From positions 1 through 16,097 of the forward strand of contig JAFAOZ010000040.1 of NCBI GenBank assembly GCA_019247395.1: DNA of 16,097 bases. The letters run 5' to 3'. The position numbers were made by a program, and so were the translations under genes. Each line of letters begins with the position of its first letter. Position 1 is the first letter of the stretch. The notes beneath the pieces were generated by a model. It was not told the origin of the DNA, made no database searches, and saw only the letters and a list, made by a program, of their open reading frames with translations. Positions 1 to 9,429 of the stretch are shown piece after piece. Origin of the DNA: Vulcanimicrobiota bacterium (GTDB lineage: Bacteria > Vulcanimicrobiota > Vulcanimicrobiia > Vulcanimicrobiales > Vulcanimicrobiaceae).

Positions 1-444
1 CGACAGCCAAATCAGCTGAATATGCTTGAAAAGCTGGGCGTCTTGCTGCGGCTTGGTGACGAAGGCCAGATTGTTCGAAAGCCTCCCAAGGAGCCGCGTC
101 GTGTGGTCGATGATTTCGTCCAGCTCGCGCGTCGCATCCCCGAGCTCGTCGCGAATTCGCCGGCGTTCGTCCTCCGTGAGCTCCTCCGGCTGCATGAGGG
201 AATCGACGTAGGTGCGATAGCCGGCATCCGAAGGAATGCGACCCGCCGAGGTGTGCGGTTGTATAAGGTAGCCCCCCGCCTCGAGTTCGGCCATCTCGTT
301 TCGAACCGTCGCCGAGCTGATCCCAAGGTTATACTTCTGGGTCAATACCTGCGAGCCGACCGGCTCCGCCGTCGCAATGTATTCATAAACCACCGTCGCG
401 AGGATATAAGCCTTGCGCTTGCCCAGTCCGCTCCCGTCTATCAC
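1..444 (-). CDS. hrcA: Heat-inducible transcription repressor HrcA (N-terminal part, runs off the window)
   Basis: Represses class I heat-shock operons (groESL, dnaK) by binding CIRCE operators; GroEL is known to keep it active. Only 148 residues are visible, against about 340 in the full family; the 3' part lies beyond base 1. What is seen is the winged-helix DNA-binding domain with hallmark stretches EPVGSQVLTQKYNLGISSAT, VRNEMAELE and HTSAGRIPSDAGYR. The start chosen is GTG at 444-442, 10 bases after the CIRCE operator and 4 bases after the stop of the upstream thioredoxin-like gene. Its AGGCGG lies very close to the GTG, so a start a few codons downstream (CTG at 426-424, preceded by GGGAG) cannot be excluded. 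In many bacteria hrcA heads a grpE-dnaK-dnaJ operon; those genes would lie left of the window. Regulation is very likely autogenous through the CIRCE at 455-479. Confidence 0.95.
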   Translation of the reverse strand, partial: MIDGSGLGKRKAYILATVVYEYIATAEPVGSQVLTQKYNLGISSATVRNEMAELEAGGYLIQPHTSAGRIPSDAGYRTYVDSLMQPEELTEDERRRIRDELGDATRELDEIIDHTTRLLGRLSNNLAFVTKPQQDAQLFKHIQLIWLS

Positions 445-448
445 CCGC

Positions 449-991
449 CTACTGTAGCACTCTCCCGTCGCGAGTGCTAGTGGACGGATTACCTTGCGCT
501 CGCTCGATGGCTTGTGACAGCTCGGTCCAGCTAAGGCCCCCGACCGAGACGTAGGAGACGTTGCCGCTGGGGTCGAGCACGAGGGTGACCGGTATTGCCG
601 AGACCGAGTAAATCCTAAAGACGGCGCCCGCCACATCCTCGACCAGAGGCAGCGCGATCTTTGAAGCCTGCAAATAGCCGGCGGCCACGTCCGGCAGCTC
701 GTCGGAGATCGTCACTACGGCGACGCGATTGCCGAAGGTTTCGCGCGCACGGACGAACTCTGCGAGCTCTGCCGTGCAGACGTGACACCACGTCGCCCAA
801 AAATCCACAACCACGACGCGTCCGTGAAAATCGGAGAGATACTTGGTTCCCTGCGGCGTCGGAAACGCAAAGTTCGGCGGCGGCACGTCGTAACGAATGC
901 TTGAAAGCCCCGTTTGCGAGGCGGTTAGTGCTGCGAGGACGAGTGCGCCAAACATCAACGAATCTCTGCGCCACTGCACTTCGGCAGGCAT
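449..991 (-). CDS. TlpA/ResA-like thiol-disulfide oxidoreductase, membrane-anchored or exported
   Basis: A 180-residue thioredoxin-fold protein. A hydrophobic segment at about residues 12-26 follows a WRRD positive patch, so it is probably a signal anchor or signal peptide placing the domain outside the cytoplasm. The redox motif is WCHVC (Cys69, Cys72) in VVDFWATWCHVC, and the cis-proline motif is SAIPVT (Pro134). These are the marks of the TlpA/ResA/AhpC-TSA group, which reduces disulfides, for example during cytochrome c maturation; the substrate here is unknown. The chosen start is ATG at 991-989, which gives a compact signal sequence. An in-frame ATG at 1021-1019 would add 30 residues and collide head-to-head with the acs start. 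The stop TAG (451-449) lies 4 bases before the hrcA GTG, so the two genes are likely co-transcribed. The last nine codons overlap the CIRCE operator. Confidence 0.85.
   Translation of the reverse strand: MPAEVQWRRDSLMFGALVLAALTASQTGLSSIRYDVPPPNFAFPTPQGTKYLSDFHGRVVVVDFWATWCHVCTAELAEFVRARETFGNRVAVVTISDELPDVAAGYLQASKIALPLVEDVAGAVFRIYSVSAIPVTLVLDPSGNVSYVSVGGLSWTELSQAIERAQGNPSTSTRDGRVLQ
455..479 (-). promoter_or_regulatory. CIRCE operator (HrcA binding site)
   Basis: Inverted repeat TAGCACTC - 9 bases - GAGTGCTA with perfect 8-bp arms (455-462 and 472-479) and the canonical 9-base spacer. It matches the CIRCE consensus apart from the outermost base of each arm. It lies 10 bases upstream of the hrcA GTG, the usual position for autoregulation. 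Unusually, it is embedded in the final codons of the thioredoxin-like gene (which encode STRDGRVL) rather than in an intergenic region. Confidence 0.96.
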
Positions 992-1019
992 AGCCCTAGC
1001 GCCTCGGAACGTCACCGGC

Positions 1020-2958
<1,939 letters not shown>

Positions 2959-2975
<17 letters not shown>

Positions 2976-4869
2976 GTTCAAAAAAGGAGTCCAAATCGTC
3001 GAGGCGATCGATTCGGGTCGCGGGTGGTAGCGCTGCCAGAATCGTCGCACCGTAGCGCGTGGAAGCCGCGCGGCCATCGAGCAGTGCCACAAGACCGCGA
3101 TCGGTCGTGCTGCGAATGAGCCGTCCAAAACCTTGCTTGAGCCGAACGGTCGCCGCCGGAATCATGTAGTGTTCGAAACCGTCGAGCCCACGCGCTTCAA
3201 GGGCTCGCACGCGCGCCATGACGAGCGGATCGCTTGGCGACGGAAATGGTAAACGGTCGATGATGACGCACGACAACGCATCGCCCGCGACGTCGATGCC
3301 TTCCCAAAACGTCGCCGTTGCGAAGAGCACGGCCCCGGGGGTTCGCCGGAACCAATCGAGCAGATGCGCGCGGGGAAGCTGTCCTTGCAGACGCACGGGA
3401 TATGCCAGCCGGTCGCAGACCAACGCGTAGACTTCGCGCAATCGGGCGTACGACGTAAACAGCACGAACGCGCGCCCGCCCGTCCGGTCGAGACACTCTT
3501 CGACAAGCGGCGCAGCACGCCGCGCAAACTCCGATGATTTCGGGTTCAACTCCGGCGGAGCCACGAAGAGCCGTGCCTGACGTTCATAGTCGAACGGCGA
3601 GCGCGCGACGAGCTCTTGCGCATCATCGAGCCCCAACGTGCGGCGTACGTAGGCGAACGAACCGTTCGTGGCCAGTGTCGCGCTGGTAAGGACGACACTC
3701 TCGGTCTTTGAGAACAAGGCTTGGCGCAGAAAATCGGCAATCTCGTGCGGCGCGCAGTTGAGGCAATAGCGCCCGTCGACGTCGCCGCGTTCCACCCATG
3801 AAATCGTCTCGGGCGCACCTGCCTCAATGCGGTCGATGACCGATTGCTGTGCGAGTACCAGTCGCAGCACCAAGTCGCGCCGGCGTTCGGCCTCCAGCGG
3901 GTCTTCAACCGCGCGCTTCAACGCGGTATGCGAATTCGCAAAGATCCAGTTCTCGAGACGATACAGCGCGGTGCGCAGGCTTTCGAGCGCCGGCCACGCA
4001 TCTTCGTTCGCTGCAACCGGATAGCGGTCTGCGCCAACGCGTCCGAGCGCCGATTCGAGCCGCGCGACCGCGCGATCGAACTCCGCGTCAAAGTCGCCCG
4101 GCATATCGTACGTACGGTGAACTTTGCGCATCATTCGGCCAATCGAAGCGCCGGAAAGCACGGCCGTCAGCGCGTCGGTTGCCCAACGCTCGCATTGATG
4201 CGCCTCGTCGAGGACGGCCACGTCGTATGGCGGCAAAAGTCCGCCACCGACGGCGAGATCGAGGAAAAAGAGCGCGTGATTGACGACGACGACGTCGGCA
4301 TACTTAGCCTCGTCGCGTTTTGCGAAGAAAAAGCAGTTACGGAAGTGCGAGCAGTACTCGCCGACGCATTCGTCCGCATCGGCATCGAGCTGTTCCCACT
4401 CGTCGCCCGGCGGCACAAAGCCCAGCTCCGCGCGATCGCCGCTCGTCGTTCGGCTAGCCCAATCCCAAACTGCCTGCATCGAGCGCGACGGCGCGACGAG
4501 CCGGCCCTCCCGCGACCGTTCCAGCTTCTGCCGACACAGATAATGGCTTCGCCCCTTGAGCAACGTGACGCGCAATGGGGTACCGAGCGCGTCGCGCACG
4601 AGCGGAATATCTTTAAAGACCAGCTGTTCTTGAAGCGCGATCGTACCGGTTGAGAGCACCACCTTTTTCCCGCTGCGGATCGCCGGCACGAGGTACGCCA
4701 ACGATTTGCCGACGCCGGTGCCGGCCTCGACGATCGTATGCATGCCTTCCATCAGGCCGCGCTCCACCAATTGCGCCATCTGCAGCTGCCCCGCCCGCGG
4801 TTGGTAGCCGGGCAGCGCCTTCGAGAACGGTCCCTCCGTACCGAAGACCTGCTCGAGCGACGCCGTCAC
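2959..4869 (-). CDS. dinG: DinG/XPD-family Fe-S ATP-dependent DNA helicase
   Basis: A 636-residue superfamily 2 helicase of the DinG/YoaA type, which unwinds DNA 5'-3' and acts in repair, including of R-loops and stalled forks. Seen in order: Walker A GTGVGKS (50-56), STGTIALQEQL, four cysteines spaced as in the Fe-S cluster domain (Cys112, Cys168, Cys173, Cys179), Walker B DEAH (221-224), SATLATNGSF, FATATFWEGIDV, and motif VI QGFGRLIRS (about 579-587). There is no DnaQ-type exonuclease domain at the N-terminus, unlike the Bacillus DinG fusion. The GTG at 4869-4867 is chosen because it overlaps the rhomboid stop as GTGA, giving translational coupling; a longer frame reaching 5028 overlaps the rhomboid gene extensively and is arginine-rich nonsense. 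It is the last gene of the operon and converges on acs with a 17-base overlap. DinG versus YoaA cannot be separated by eye. Confidence 0.93.
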
Positions 4870-5537
4870 TGCGCGCGTTGCCCGGGATCGAGCGGCGGCT
4901 CGTACTCCGTCTCCATCGGGTGTCCCGTCCGCGCGTCGACGACAACCGGCGCGACGCGACGCGGCGGATAATAAACGACGAACGTGATCGCGAATCCCGC
5001 GAGCAAGCCTGCGACGTGCGCTTGCCACGATATTGCCGGCACCGTAAACGTAATGAGCAGATTGATGACGAGGATGCCGATATTGCTCCGCACGAGCTCC
5101 ATGCCCGGTTTACCAAGCTTAAACCCGATCGCGAAGAGGGCTCCGAAGAGTCCGAAGATCGCGCCGCTGGCGCCGACCGTGGCAACCATCGGATTGCTAA
5201 AGTACACGACGCCGAGTCCCGCCGCGACGAGCGACACGACGTAAACCAAAAGCATCTTCCACGGACCCATCGCGTACTCGATGAAGCGGCCGAGAAACCA
5301 CAGCGACATCATATTGACGCCGATGTGCAGGAGGCCGCTATGCAGGAATGCGCCGGTGAAGATGCGCCACCATTGGCCGTCTTGTAAAACGAATGCCGGC
5401 ACGAGCGCACCCGCGGCGAGAACGCGCTCCATCCCCTGCCCGCTACCGCCGAAGCCCGAAAGCATTTCCGGACCGCCCACGTAGATTTCCCACAGATAAC
5501 CGATGACGTTGAGGATGATGAGGAAGCGCGTGATCAC
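4866..5537 (-). CDS. Rhomboid-family intramembrane serine protease
   Basis: A 223-residue polytopic membrane protein of the rhomboid (S54) family, which cleaves transmembrane segments of substrate proteins within the bilayer. The catalytic dyad is seen as GASG (122-125, nucleophile Ser124) and His174 in WQAHVAGLLAG. The oxyanion/structural motif HIGVN (71-75) and the WWRIFTGAFLH loop (57-67) are also present, so the enzyme looks active. About six hydrophobic segments are visible, then a hydrophilic C-terminal tail of about 30 residues rich in proline and acidic residues. The start is GTG 5537-5535, overlapping the stop of the DtxR-like gene as GTGA; no ATG lies between there and the first membrane helix. 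Its stop overlaps the helicase start in the same manner. The substrate is unknown and the neighbours do not reveal it. Confidence 0.93.
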   Translation of the reverse strand: MITRFLIILNVIGYLWEIYVGGPEMLSGFGGSGQGMERVLAAGALVPAFVLQDGQWWRIFTGAFLHSGLLHIGVNMMSLWFLGRFIEYAMGPWKMLLVYVVSLVAAGLGVVYFSNPMVATVGASGAIFGLFGALFAIGFKLGKPGMELVRSNIGILVINLLITFTVPAISWQAHVAGLLAGFAITFVVYYPPRRVAPVVVDARTGHPMETEYEPPLDPGQRAQ

Positions 5538-6202
5538 GCGATCATGACCGTTCGTGCAAGCTCGAGCGAAATCGCGTGCCGCTCGCCGTCGATTTCGATG
5601 GTCACGGGTCCGCCGAGCGGGGCCTTGTCGAGCACGCGCAGTGCGACTCCGGGACGCACGCCGACTTGGCCGAGGTACCGCAAAATCTCCGGCATCTGCT
5701 CGGTCACCCCGGAGACGGTGACGCGGGTGCCGGGCTCCACTTGCGCGAGCGGGATTCCGTCGCGCACGGGTTCGGTTAAATCCGCAGGCGGAATCGGATG
5801 TCCGTGCGGACATGTTTTCGGATCGCCGAGCGACGCGATCAGGTGCTCTTCGACGCGCGGCGTGATTGCGTGCTCGAGAATGCAGGCTTCGGCATAAACC
5901 TCGTCCCATGGCATTCCAAGTACGTCGGTGAGCAAGCGCTCCGCCAGACGATTGCGACGGACGACTCCGACGGCGACCTCGAGGCCCTTGCGCGTCAGCT
6001 TGATATCGCCACGAACTTCATGCTCGACGAAACCGTCGTTGACGAGCTTCTTGAGCATGCCGGAGACGGACGCGGGGGCCACGCCGAGTTCGGTGGCAAG
6101 CGCCGACGTCGTAACGCCCGGGCCCTCGCGTTCGAGGCGATAGATCGCCTTCATATACATTTCGAAGGACTCGGAAAAATGCGAGTGCGAGTGGCCCGGC
6201 AT
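5534..6202 (-). CDS. DtxR/IdeR-family metal-dependent transcriptional regulator
   Basis: A 222-residue metal-responsive repressor with an N-terminal winged helix (EMYMKAIYRLEREG, then helix-turn-helix ELGVAPASVSGMLKKL), a dimerisation domain (RLAERLLTDVLG) and a C-terminal SH3/FeoA-like domain (about 145-222). Such proteins bind DNA when loaded with Fe2+ or Mn2+ and control metal uptake. Primary-site ligands of DtxR (Met10, Cys102, Glu105, His106) correspond to Met15, Cys107, Glu110 and His111 here, a DtxR/IdeR-like rather than MntR-like set, which favours iron. Two ancillary-site histidines are replaced (His79 by Asn84, His98 by Tyr103). A short histidine-rich N-terminus (MPGHSHSH) precedes the domain. 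The start ATG 6202 follows AGAAGAG a few bases upstream and lies 7 bases after the deaminase stop. The gene overlaps the rhomboid gene by 4 bases. Confidence 0.93.
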   Translation of the reverse strand: MPGHSHSHFSESFEMYMKAIYRLEREGPGVTTSALATELGVAPASVSGMLKKLVNDGFVEHEVRGDIKLTRKGLEVAVGVVRRNRLAERLLTDVLGMPWDEVYAEACILEHAITPRVEEHLIASLGDPKTCPHGHPIPPADLTEPVRDGIPLAQVEPGTRVTVSGVTEQMPEILRYLGQVGVRPGVALRVLDKAPLGGPVTIEIDGERHAISLELARTVMIA

Positions 6203-6216
6203 AGCTCTTCTAACTT
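6203..6216 (-). promoter_or_regulatory. Ribosome binding site of the DtxR-like gene
   Basis: On the minus strand, GTTAGAAGAGCT immediately precedes the ATG at 6202. The purine stretch AGAAGAG ends about 3 bases before the start and overlaps the stop codon of the deaminase gene. It supports this start over longer in-frame extensions that would lie inside the deaminase gene. Confidence 0.5.
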
Positions 6217-7244
6217 CGCGGCGCGGCCCGAAGTTCCGCAACGGCCGCATCGAGCCTCGCTTCCATCGCCCGCTTGGCTTCGGCTGCCGCGAAGCTCGCC
6301 CCGATCGCATTGCGCACAAAGCGTTCCAAAGCATCGGCTCCGGCGGCCTCTTCCACGAGCGCATACTCTTGCGCAATCGAGGTGCGGAAAATCGTTGGGT
6401 CGTCGCCGTCTATGGTGACGACGCAGCCGCTACGATCCATATCGATGTAAGGATGCGGGTAGTCAGGCAGCTCCGATCGAGTGAGACGATTCGAGCTCGG
6501 ACAAATTTCCACCGCGATGCCTCGCTCGGCAAGCAAGTCGACGACGCTCGGATCCTCGAGTGCGCGGAATCCGTGACCGATGCGCTCCGCGCCGAGCAGC
6601 TCGACTGCATCGCGTACGCTCGCCGCGCCGGCGGCTTCGCCCGCGTGCGCGACGCAATGCAAGCCTTCGGAGCGCGCATACCCAAATGCATCGATAAAGA
6701 GGCCGGCTGGAAATCGAATCTCGTCACCCCCAAGCGAAATCCCGATAACGTCGAGGTCGGTCATGGCGGCCATCGCGCGTACCGTCTCCATCGCACGTAG
6801 CGCGCCGAAGTTGCGCGTGAGATCTGGCAAGAGTTTGAAATCCGCCTGCGGCCGCGCGTTGCGAAGCTCGCCGGCAATGGCCTCCATCGTTTCGCGCACG
6901 TCGAGCTGCGGATTGAAGAACGTCCACACCGACGGCGAAATGAAGAGCTCTCCGTAGATGACGTTCTGTGCGAGCGCATCCTCGACGAACTCGCGCGCCA
7001 GCCGCGCGTAATCCTGGGGATCGTGCAGCGAACGGCTCACGGCCGCGAAGATATAGAGAAATTCTTCAAACGTCTCAAACCGGTACGGGTCGTCCCTATC
7101 CACGGCGGTGTCATCTGACTTATACCGCAGGGGCACGCCGTGTTTGCCCGCCAGTTCGACAAATGTCGGCGCGCGCAAGCTGCCTTCCAAATGGCAGTGC
7201 AGGTGAATCTTGGGAATCCGCGCGGCGAGAGTATTCGCGCCCAT
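6210..7244 (-). CDS. add: Adenosine deaminase-family metal-dependent aminohydrolase
   Basis: A 344-residue TIM-barrel zinc hydrolase of the adenosine/AMP deaminase family, normally converting adenosine (or deoxyadenosine) to inosine and ammonia in purine salvage. All metal and catalytic motifs are present: HLHCH (His14, His16), GISLGGDE (168-175), HAGEAAG (His200, catalytic Glu203), IGHG (His224), CPSSN (249-252) and DGDDP (Asp281, Asp282). The length matches bacterial Add. Close relatives act on adenine, 6-amino-6-deoxyfutalosine (menaquinone pathway) or N6-methyl-AMP, so the substrate is inferred only; the gene symbol is tentative. It is the first gene of the four-gene operon ending with the helicase. 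The ATG at 7244 lies about 60 bases from the divergent initiator tRNA, so any promoter must be in that short gap. Confidence 0.88.
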   Translation of the reverse strand: MGANTLAARIPKIHLHCHLEGSLRAPTFVELAGKHGVPLRYKSDDTAVDRDDPYRFETFEEFLYIFAAVSRSLHDPQDYARLAREFVEDALAQNVIYGELFISPSVWTFFNPQLDVRETMEAIAGELRNARPQADFKLLPDLTRNFGALRAMETVRAMAAMTDLDVIGISLGGDEIRFPAGLFIDAFGYARSEGLHCVAHAGEAAGAASVRDAVELLGAERIGHGFRALEDPSVVDLLAERGIAVEICPSSNRLTRSELPDYPHPYIDMDRSGCVVTIDGDDPTIFRTSIAQEYALVEEAAGADALERFVRNAIGASFAAAEAKRAMEARLDAAVAELRAAPRS

Positions 7245-7304
7245 GCCGCCGCTTTCGGCAGGCAGGGGCGAAACCCGGCGCTCCCGTAAGGTAGTCGTCC
7301 TTGT
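7245..7304. other. Short divergent intergenic region (deaminase operon / tRNA-fMet)
   Basis: Sixty bases separate the deaminase start (minus) from the initiator tRNA (plus), so promoters for both should lie here. I see no convincing -35/-10 pair in either direction; TAAGGT at 7287-7292 is a weak -10 candidate for the tRNA without a matching -35. Confidence 0.3.
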
Positions 7305-7381
<77 letters not shown>

Positions 7382-7385
7382 ACCT

Positions 7386-7411
7386 GCCGGCGTCGTTAAC
7401 CGAACGCCGGC
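7386..7411. terminator. GC-rich hairpin between tRNA-fMet and the anti-sigma gene (possible bidirectional terminator)
   Basis: Perfect 8-bp inverted repeat GCCGGCGT (7386-7393) and ACGCCGGC (7404-7411) around a 10-base loop. It sits 4 bases after the tRNA and 9 bases after the stop of the convergent anti-sigma gene, the position expected for a shared terminator. No T-run follows on either strand, so it is not a textbook intrinsic terminator; it may simply protect 3' ends. Confidence 0.5.
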
Positions 7412-7420
7412 GCGGCGCAC

Positions 7421-8017
7421 CTAGCGGATCGTTGCGGTTCCGGCAACGGTACTGCGGTCGAACAGCTCGAGACGATCGTATCGCCCGGAGCTGCGCGTAA
7501 AGAGTTCGCTCGTCTTGCCCGACGGCATCGTCTCTCCCAACTTCAATCGAGCGCCGCCGGCGAATCCATAGACGGCATACCGATGCCAGCCTTCGACGAT
7601 CACGTAGTACCACGACCGGTCGCGCGCGTAAAGAACCTTCGCGGGCGCGCCCTGGCCGGTAAACTGCGCGTGCGAGAAGTGACTGCCGATCATCGCCAAG
7701 GTCGCGAGGTCGTGCGGCGACTGCGGTGTCGTGCGCGGGAAGAGCAACCCGATGATGAAAGCCGCCGCAGCAGTCAGCGGCAAGAGCCACACAATGTGCC
7801 GCCGCATAAACGCTACCGGCGTTCGAATATCGCCTGACGCGGCGCGAACGACGTTGGCGCGTTCGAGTGCGAGCAGCGTCTCTTCGGCTTCGCCGACGCG
7901 ACGCAAACATTGCACGCACTGCGCGATGTGAGCCTCGACGGCAGCCTGTTCGGCCGGTTCGAGCGCACCGAGCGCGTAGAGCTCGGCCGATTCGCCGATA
8001 TGCTCGTCAGGTTGCAT
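7421..8017 (-). CDS. Membrane zinc-finger anti-sigma factor (RskA-like)
   Basis: A 198-residue single-pass membrane protein. The cytoplasmic N-terminus starts with the common anti-sigma stretch ESAELYALGALEPAEQ and has the ZAS zinc-binding motif His30-x3-Cys34-x2-Cys37. A transmembrane helix at about residues 74-93 follows, then about 105 residues outside the membrane resembling anti-sigma-K/RskA sensor domains (VLYARDRSWYYVIVEGWHRY). It should hold the adjacent ECF sigma factor inactive until a signal is sensed outside, in known systems through regulated proteolysis. The ATG at 8017 overlaps the sigma gene by 11 bases, typical of cognate pairs made in fixed ratio. The signal is unknown; the two upstream exported proteins (cupredoxin and phosphoesterase) point to an envelope cue. 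It is the last gene of the operon. Confidence 0.9.
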   Translation of the reverse strand: MQPDEHIGESAELYALGALEPAEQAAVEAHIAQCVQCLRRVGEAEETLLALERANVVRAASGDIRTPVAFMRRHIVWLLPLTAAAAFIIGLLFPRTTPQSPHDLATLAMIGSHFSHAQFTGQGAPAKVLYARDRSWYYVIVEGWHRYAVYGFAGGARLKLGETMPSGKTSELFTRSSGRYDRLELFDRSTVAGTATIR

Positions 8018-8540
8018 GATTGTCCTGCGGGATCAGCGATCGGCGCAGCGCGCGAAGCGCGGCGCTCAAACGAGCTTTGACCGTGCCGATCGGGATATCC
8101 AGTTGCACGGCAACTTCGCTCAGCGTCATCGCTCGATAGTAAGCGAGCTGCACGACCGCCCCTTGCCCTTCGGTGAGCCGGGCGACGGCGCGCGCGATAC
8201 GCTCGCGCTCGATGGGATCTTCTTCCAACACGTAGGTGCCGCGCACCTCGACCTTTTCCGTCGCGGCACGACTGCGCGTGGCTTGGCGCAGTCGCTCGAG
8301 CGCACGATTTCGGGCGCACGTCACGAGGAAGGCCTCGAGGCTTCCGCGCGCGGCCGAATAGGCGTTCTCTCTGCGCCAGAGGTACAGGAACACGTCTTGC
8401 ACGCATTCGCTCGCGCTCTCCCAATCGTGCAGCACGCGCATCGCCGTAGCGCGCATTTGGGGGCCGAAGCTGCGATACGCGGCTTCGTACGCGCCGGCCT
8501 CACGGCGAGCGAATGATTCCGCAAGCGATTGGTCCGGCAC
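8007..8540 (-). CDS. ECF-type RNA polymerase sigma factor
   Basis: A sigma-70 family group IV factor of 177 residues, with region 2 (about 8-88, including SECVQDVFLYLWRR) and region 4 (about 120-168, including LTEGQGAVVQLAYYRAMTLS and IPIGTVKARLSAALRALRR). There are no regions 1.1 or 3, as expected for ECF factors. The start chosen is GTG 8540-8538, one base after the stop of the phosphoesterase gene, with TTGGG upstream. In-frame ATGs at 8612 and 8582 would overlap the phosphoesterase gene by 71 and 41 bases and are less likely. It overlaps the anti-sigma gene by 11 bases. Its target promoters are unknown; such factors usually drive their own operon, but I found no clear ECF promoter motif upstream of the cupredoxin gene. 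Confidence 0.92.
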   Translation of the reverse strand: MPDQSLAESFARREAGAYEAAYRSFGPQMRATAMRVLHDWESASECVQDVFLYLWRRENAYSAARGSLEAFLVTCARNRALERLRQATRSRAATEKVEVRGTYVLEEDPIERERIARAVARLTEGQGAVVQLAYYRAMTLSEVAVQLDIPIGTVKARLSAALRALRRSLIPQDNHAT

Positions 8541-8541
8541 G

Positions 8542-9429
8542 CTAGCCCAATGCGCTGTCCTCGAATCGAAGATTGCCGCCATCGATCTCGACGGTTCGGT
8601 AGCCGATGGCACGCAGGAGATCTCCGCGAGGAAGCGTCACCGGACCAGGTTTCGGCGCGCTGCCCGGTTTTGGCTGCGGATAGGCCGTTGCGTCGGCGCT
8701 TGCAAACCGGATATTGCCTTCTTGGTGCGTGACGATTTGGTGAATGTGTCCGTTGAGCACGGTCACCCGGTCGAACGGCTGCAGGAGAGCGAGCGCCTTC
8801 GCGCCGTCTTCAGTCGTCCAGCCCCATTGCGGGTAGAGCGCGTAGAGCGGCACGTGCGTAAAGACGACGATCGGGGTCGTCCGCCCGATGCCCGCAAGGT
8901 CTTTGCGAAGCCATTCGAGCTGATCGCTGCCGAGCAACCCCAGCTTTTCAAAGTTGAAGACGTTGAGCAGCACGACGTAATGCACCCCGCTTGCATCCCA
9001 AGACGCCCAACCGCCCGGCGTCGAGTGCGGAATACGAAAATTCGTCAGATACGGTTTAAAATCGTTTCCGATGACGTCGTGTTCCCCGGGTAGGGCGATG
9101 AGCGGTGCGCGCAGCTGTGAGAGAATCGCGCGCGCGTCGTCAAACTGCGTCGCCGTCGACAGATGGGTGATATCGCCGGTATGGACGACGAACGCCGGTT
9201 GCGACGGCATGGCGTTAATTGCGTCGACCGCCATCTTGAGCGTTCCGCTAACGTCCGGATTGGCAGGCAGATGGAAACCGATGTGGCTGTCGCTGATCTG
9301 GACGAACTCGATCGTCCCGGCCGCATCGCTTGCAATCGCTCTACCGGTCAAGAGGCCCGTCGAGCCTAAGGTATACGCGATTCCGGCCCCCGTCCAGGCG
9401 ACGTGCTCGAGAAATGAAGCCCGCTTCAT
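8542..9429 (-). CDS. Exported calcineurin-like metallophosphoesterase
   Basis: A 295-residue binuclear metallophosphoesterase. Metal-binding motifs in order: DSH (47-49), GD (Asp86 in HTGDITH), GEHD (115-118), VFTH (His192) and GHIH (227-230). The usual third motif is GNHD; here Asn is replaced by Glu. The N-terminus (KRASFLEHVAWTGAGIAYTLG) is a signal-like hydrophobic segment preceded by a Lys-Arg pair, resembling Tat signals without the full twin arginine, so export is likely. A proline-rich insert (about 251-266) precedes the last strand. The substrate is unknown. The ATG at 9429 overlaps the cupredoxin stop (ATGA), and the sigma factor GTG follows one base after its stop, so all four are co-translated. 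A role upstream of the sigma switch is inferred from context only. Confidence 0.9.
   Translation of the reverse strand: MKRASFLEHVAWTGAGIAYTLGSTGLLTGRAIASDAAGTIEFVQISDSHIGFHLPANPDVSGTLKMAVDAINAMPSQPAFVVHTGDITHLSTATQFDDARAILSQLRAPLIALPGEHDVIGNDFKPYLTNFRIPHSTPGGWASWDASGVHYVVLLNVFNFEKLGLLGSDQLEWLRKDLAGIGRTTPIVVFTHVPLYALYPQWGWTTEDGAKALALLQPFDRVTVLNGHIHQIVTHQEGNIRFASADATAYPQPKPGSAPKPGPVTLPRGDLLRAIGYRTVEIDGGNLRFEDSALG

Noticed and set aside
901..929. TTGAAA - 17 bases - GTTAGT as a promoter for acs
   Set aside because: The spacing is ideal but the -10 match to TATAAT is poor and it lies about 90 bases upstream inside the divergent gene; not enough to call.
897..1019. N-terminal extension of acs by 41 residues
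   Set aside because: It lies antisense within the signal-sequence region of the thioredoxin-like gene. Starting at 1020 gives the standard Acs length, with active-site residues numbered as in the Salmonella enzyme.
3844..4653. Plus-strand frame of 269 residues opposite the helicase gene
   Set aside because: Antisense to a gene with all helicase motifs; arginine-rich composition without recognisable domains, as expected of high-GC shadow frames.
4650..5387. Plus-strand frame of 245 residues opposite the helicase and rhomboid genes
   Set aside because: Antisense to two well-supported genes, low-complexity charged composition, no ribosome binding site or family motif.
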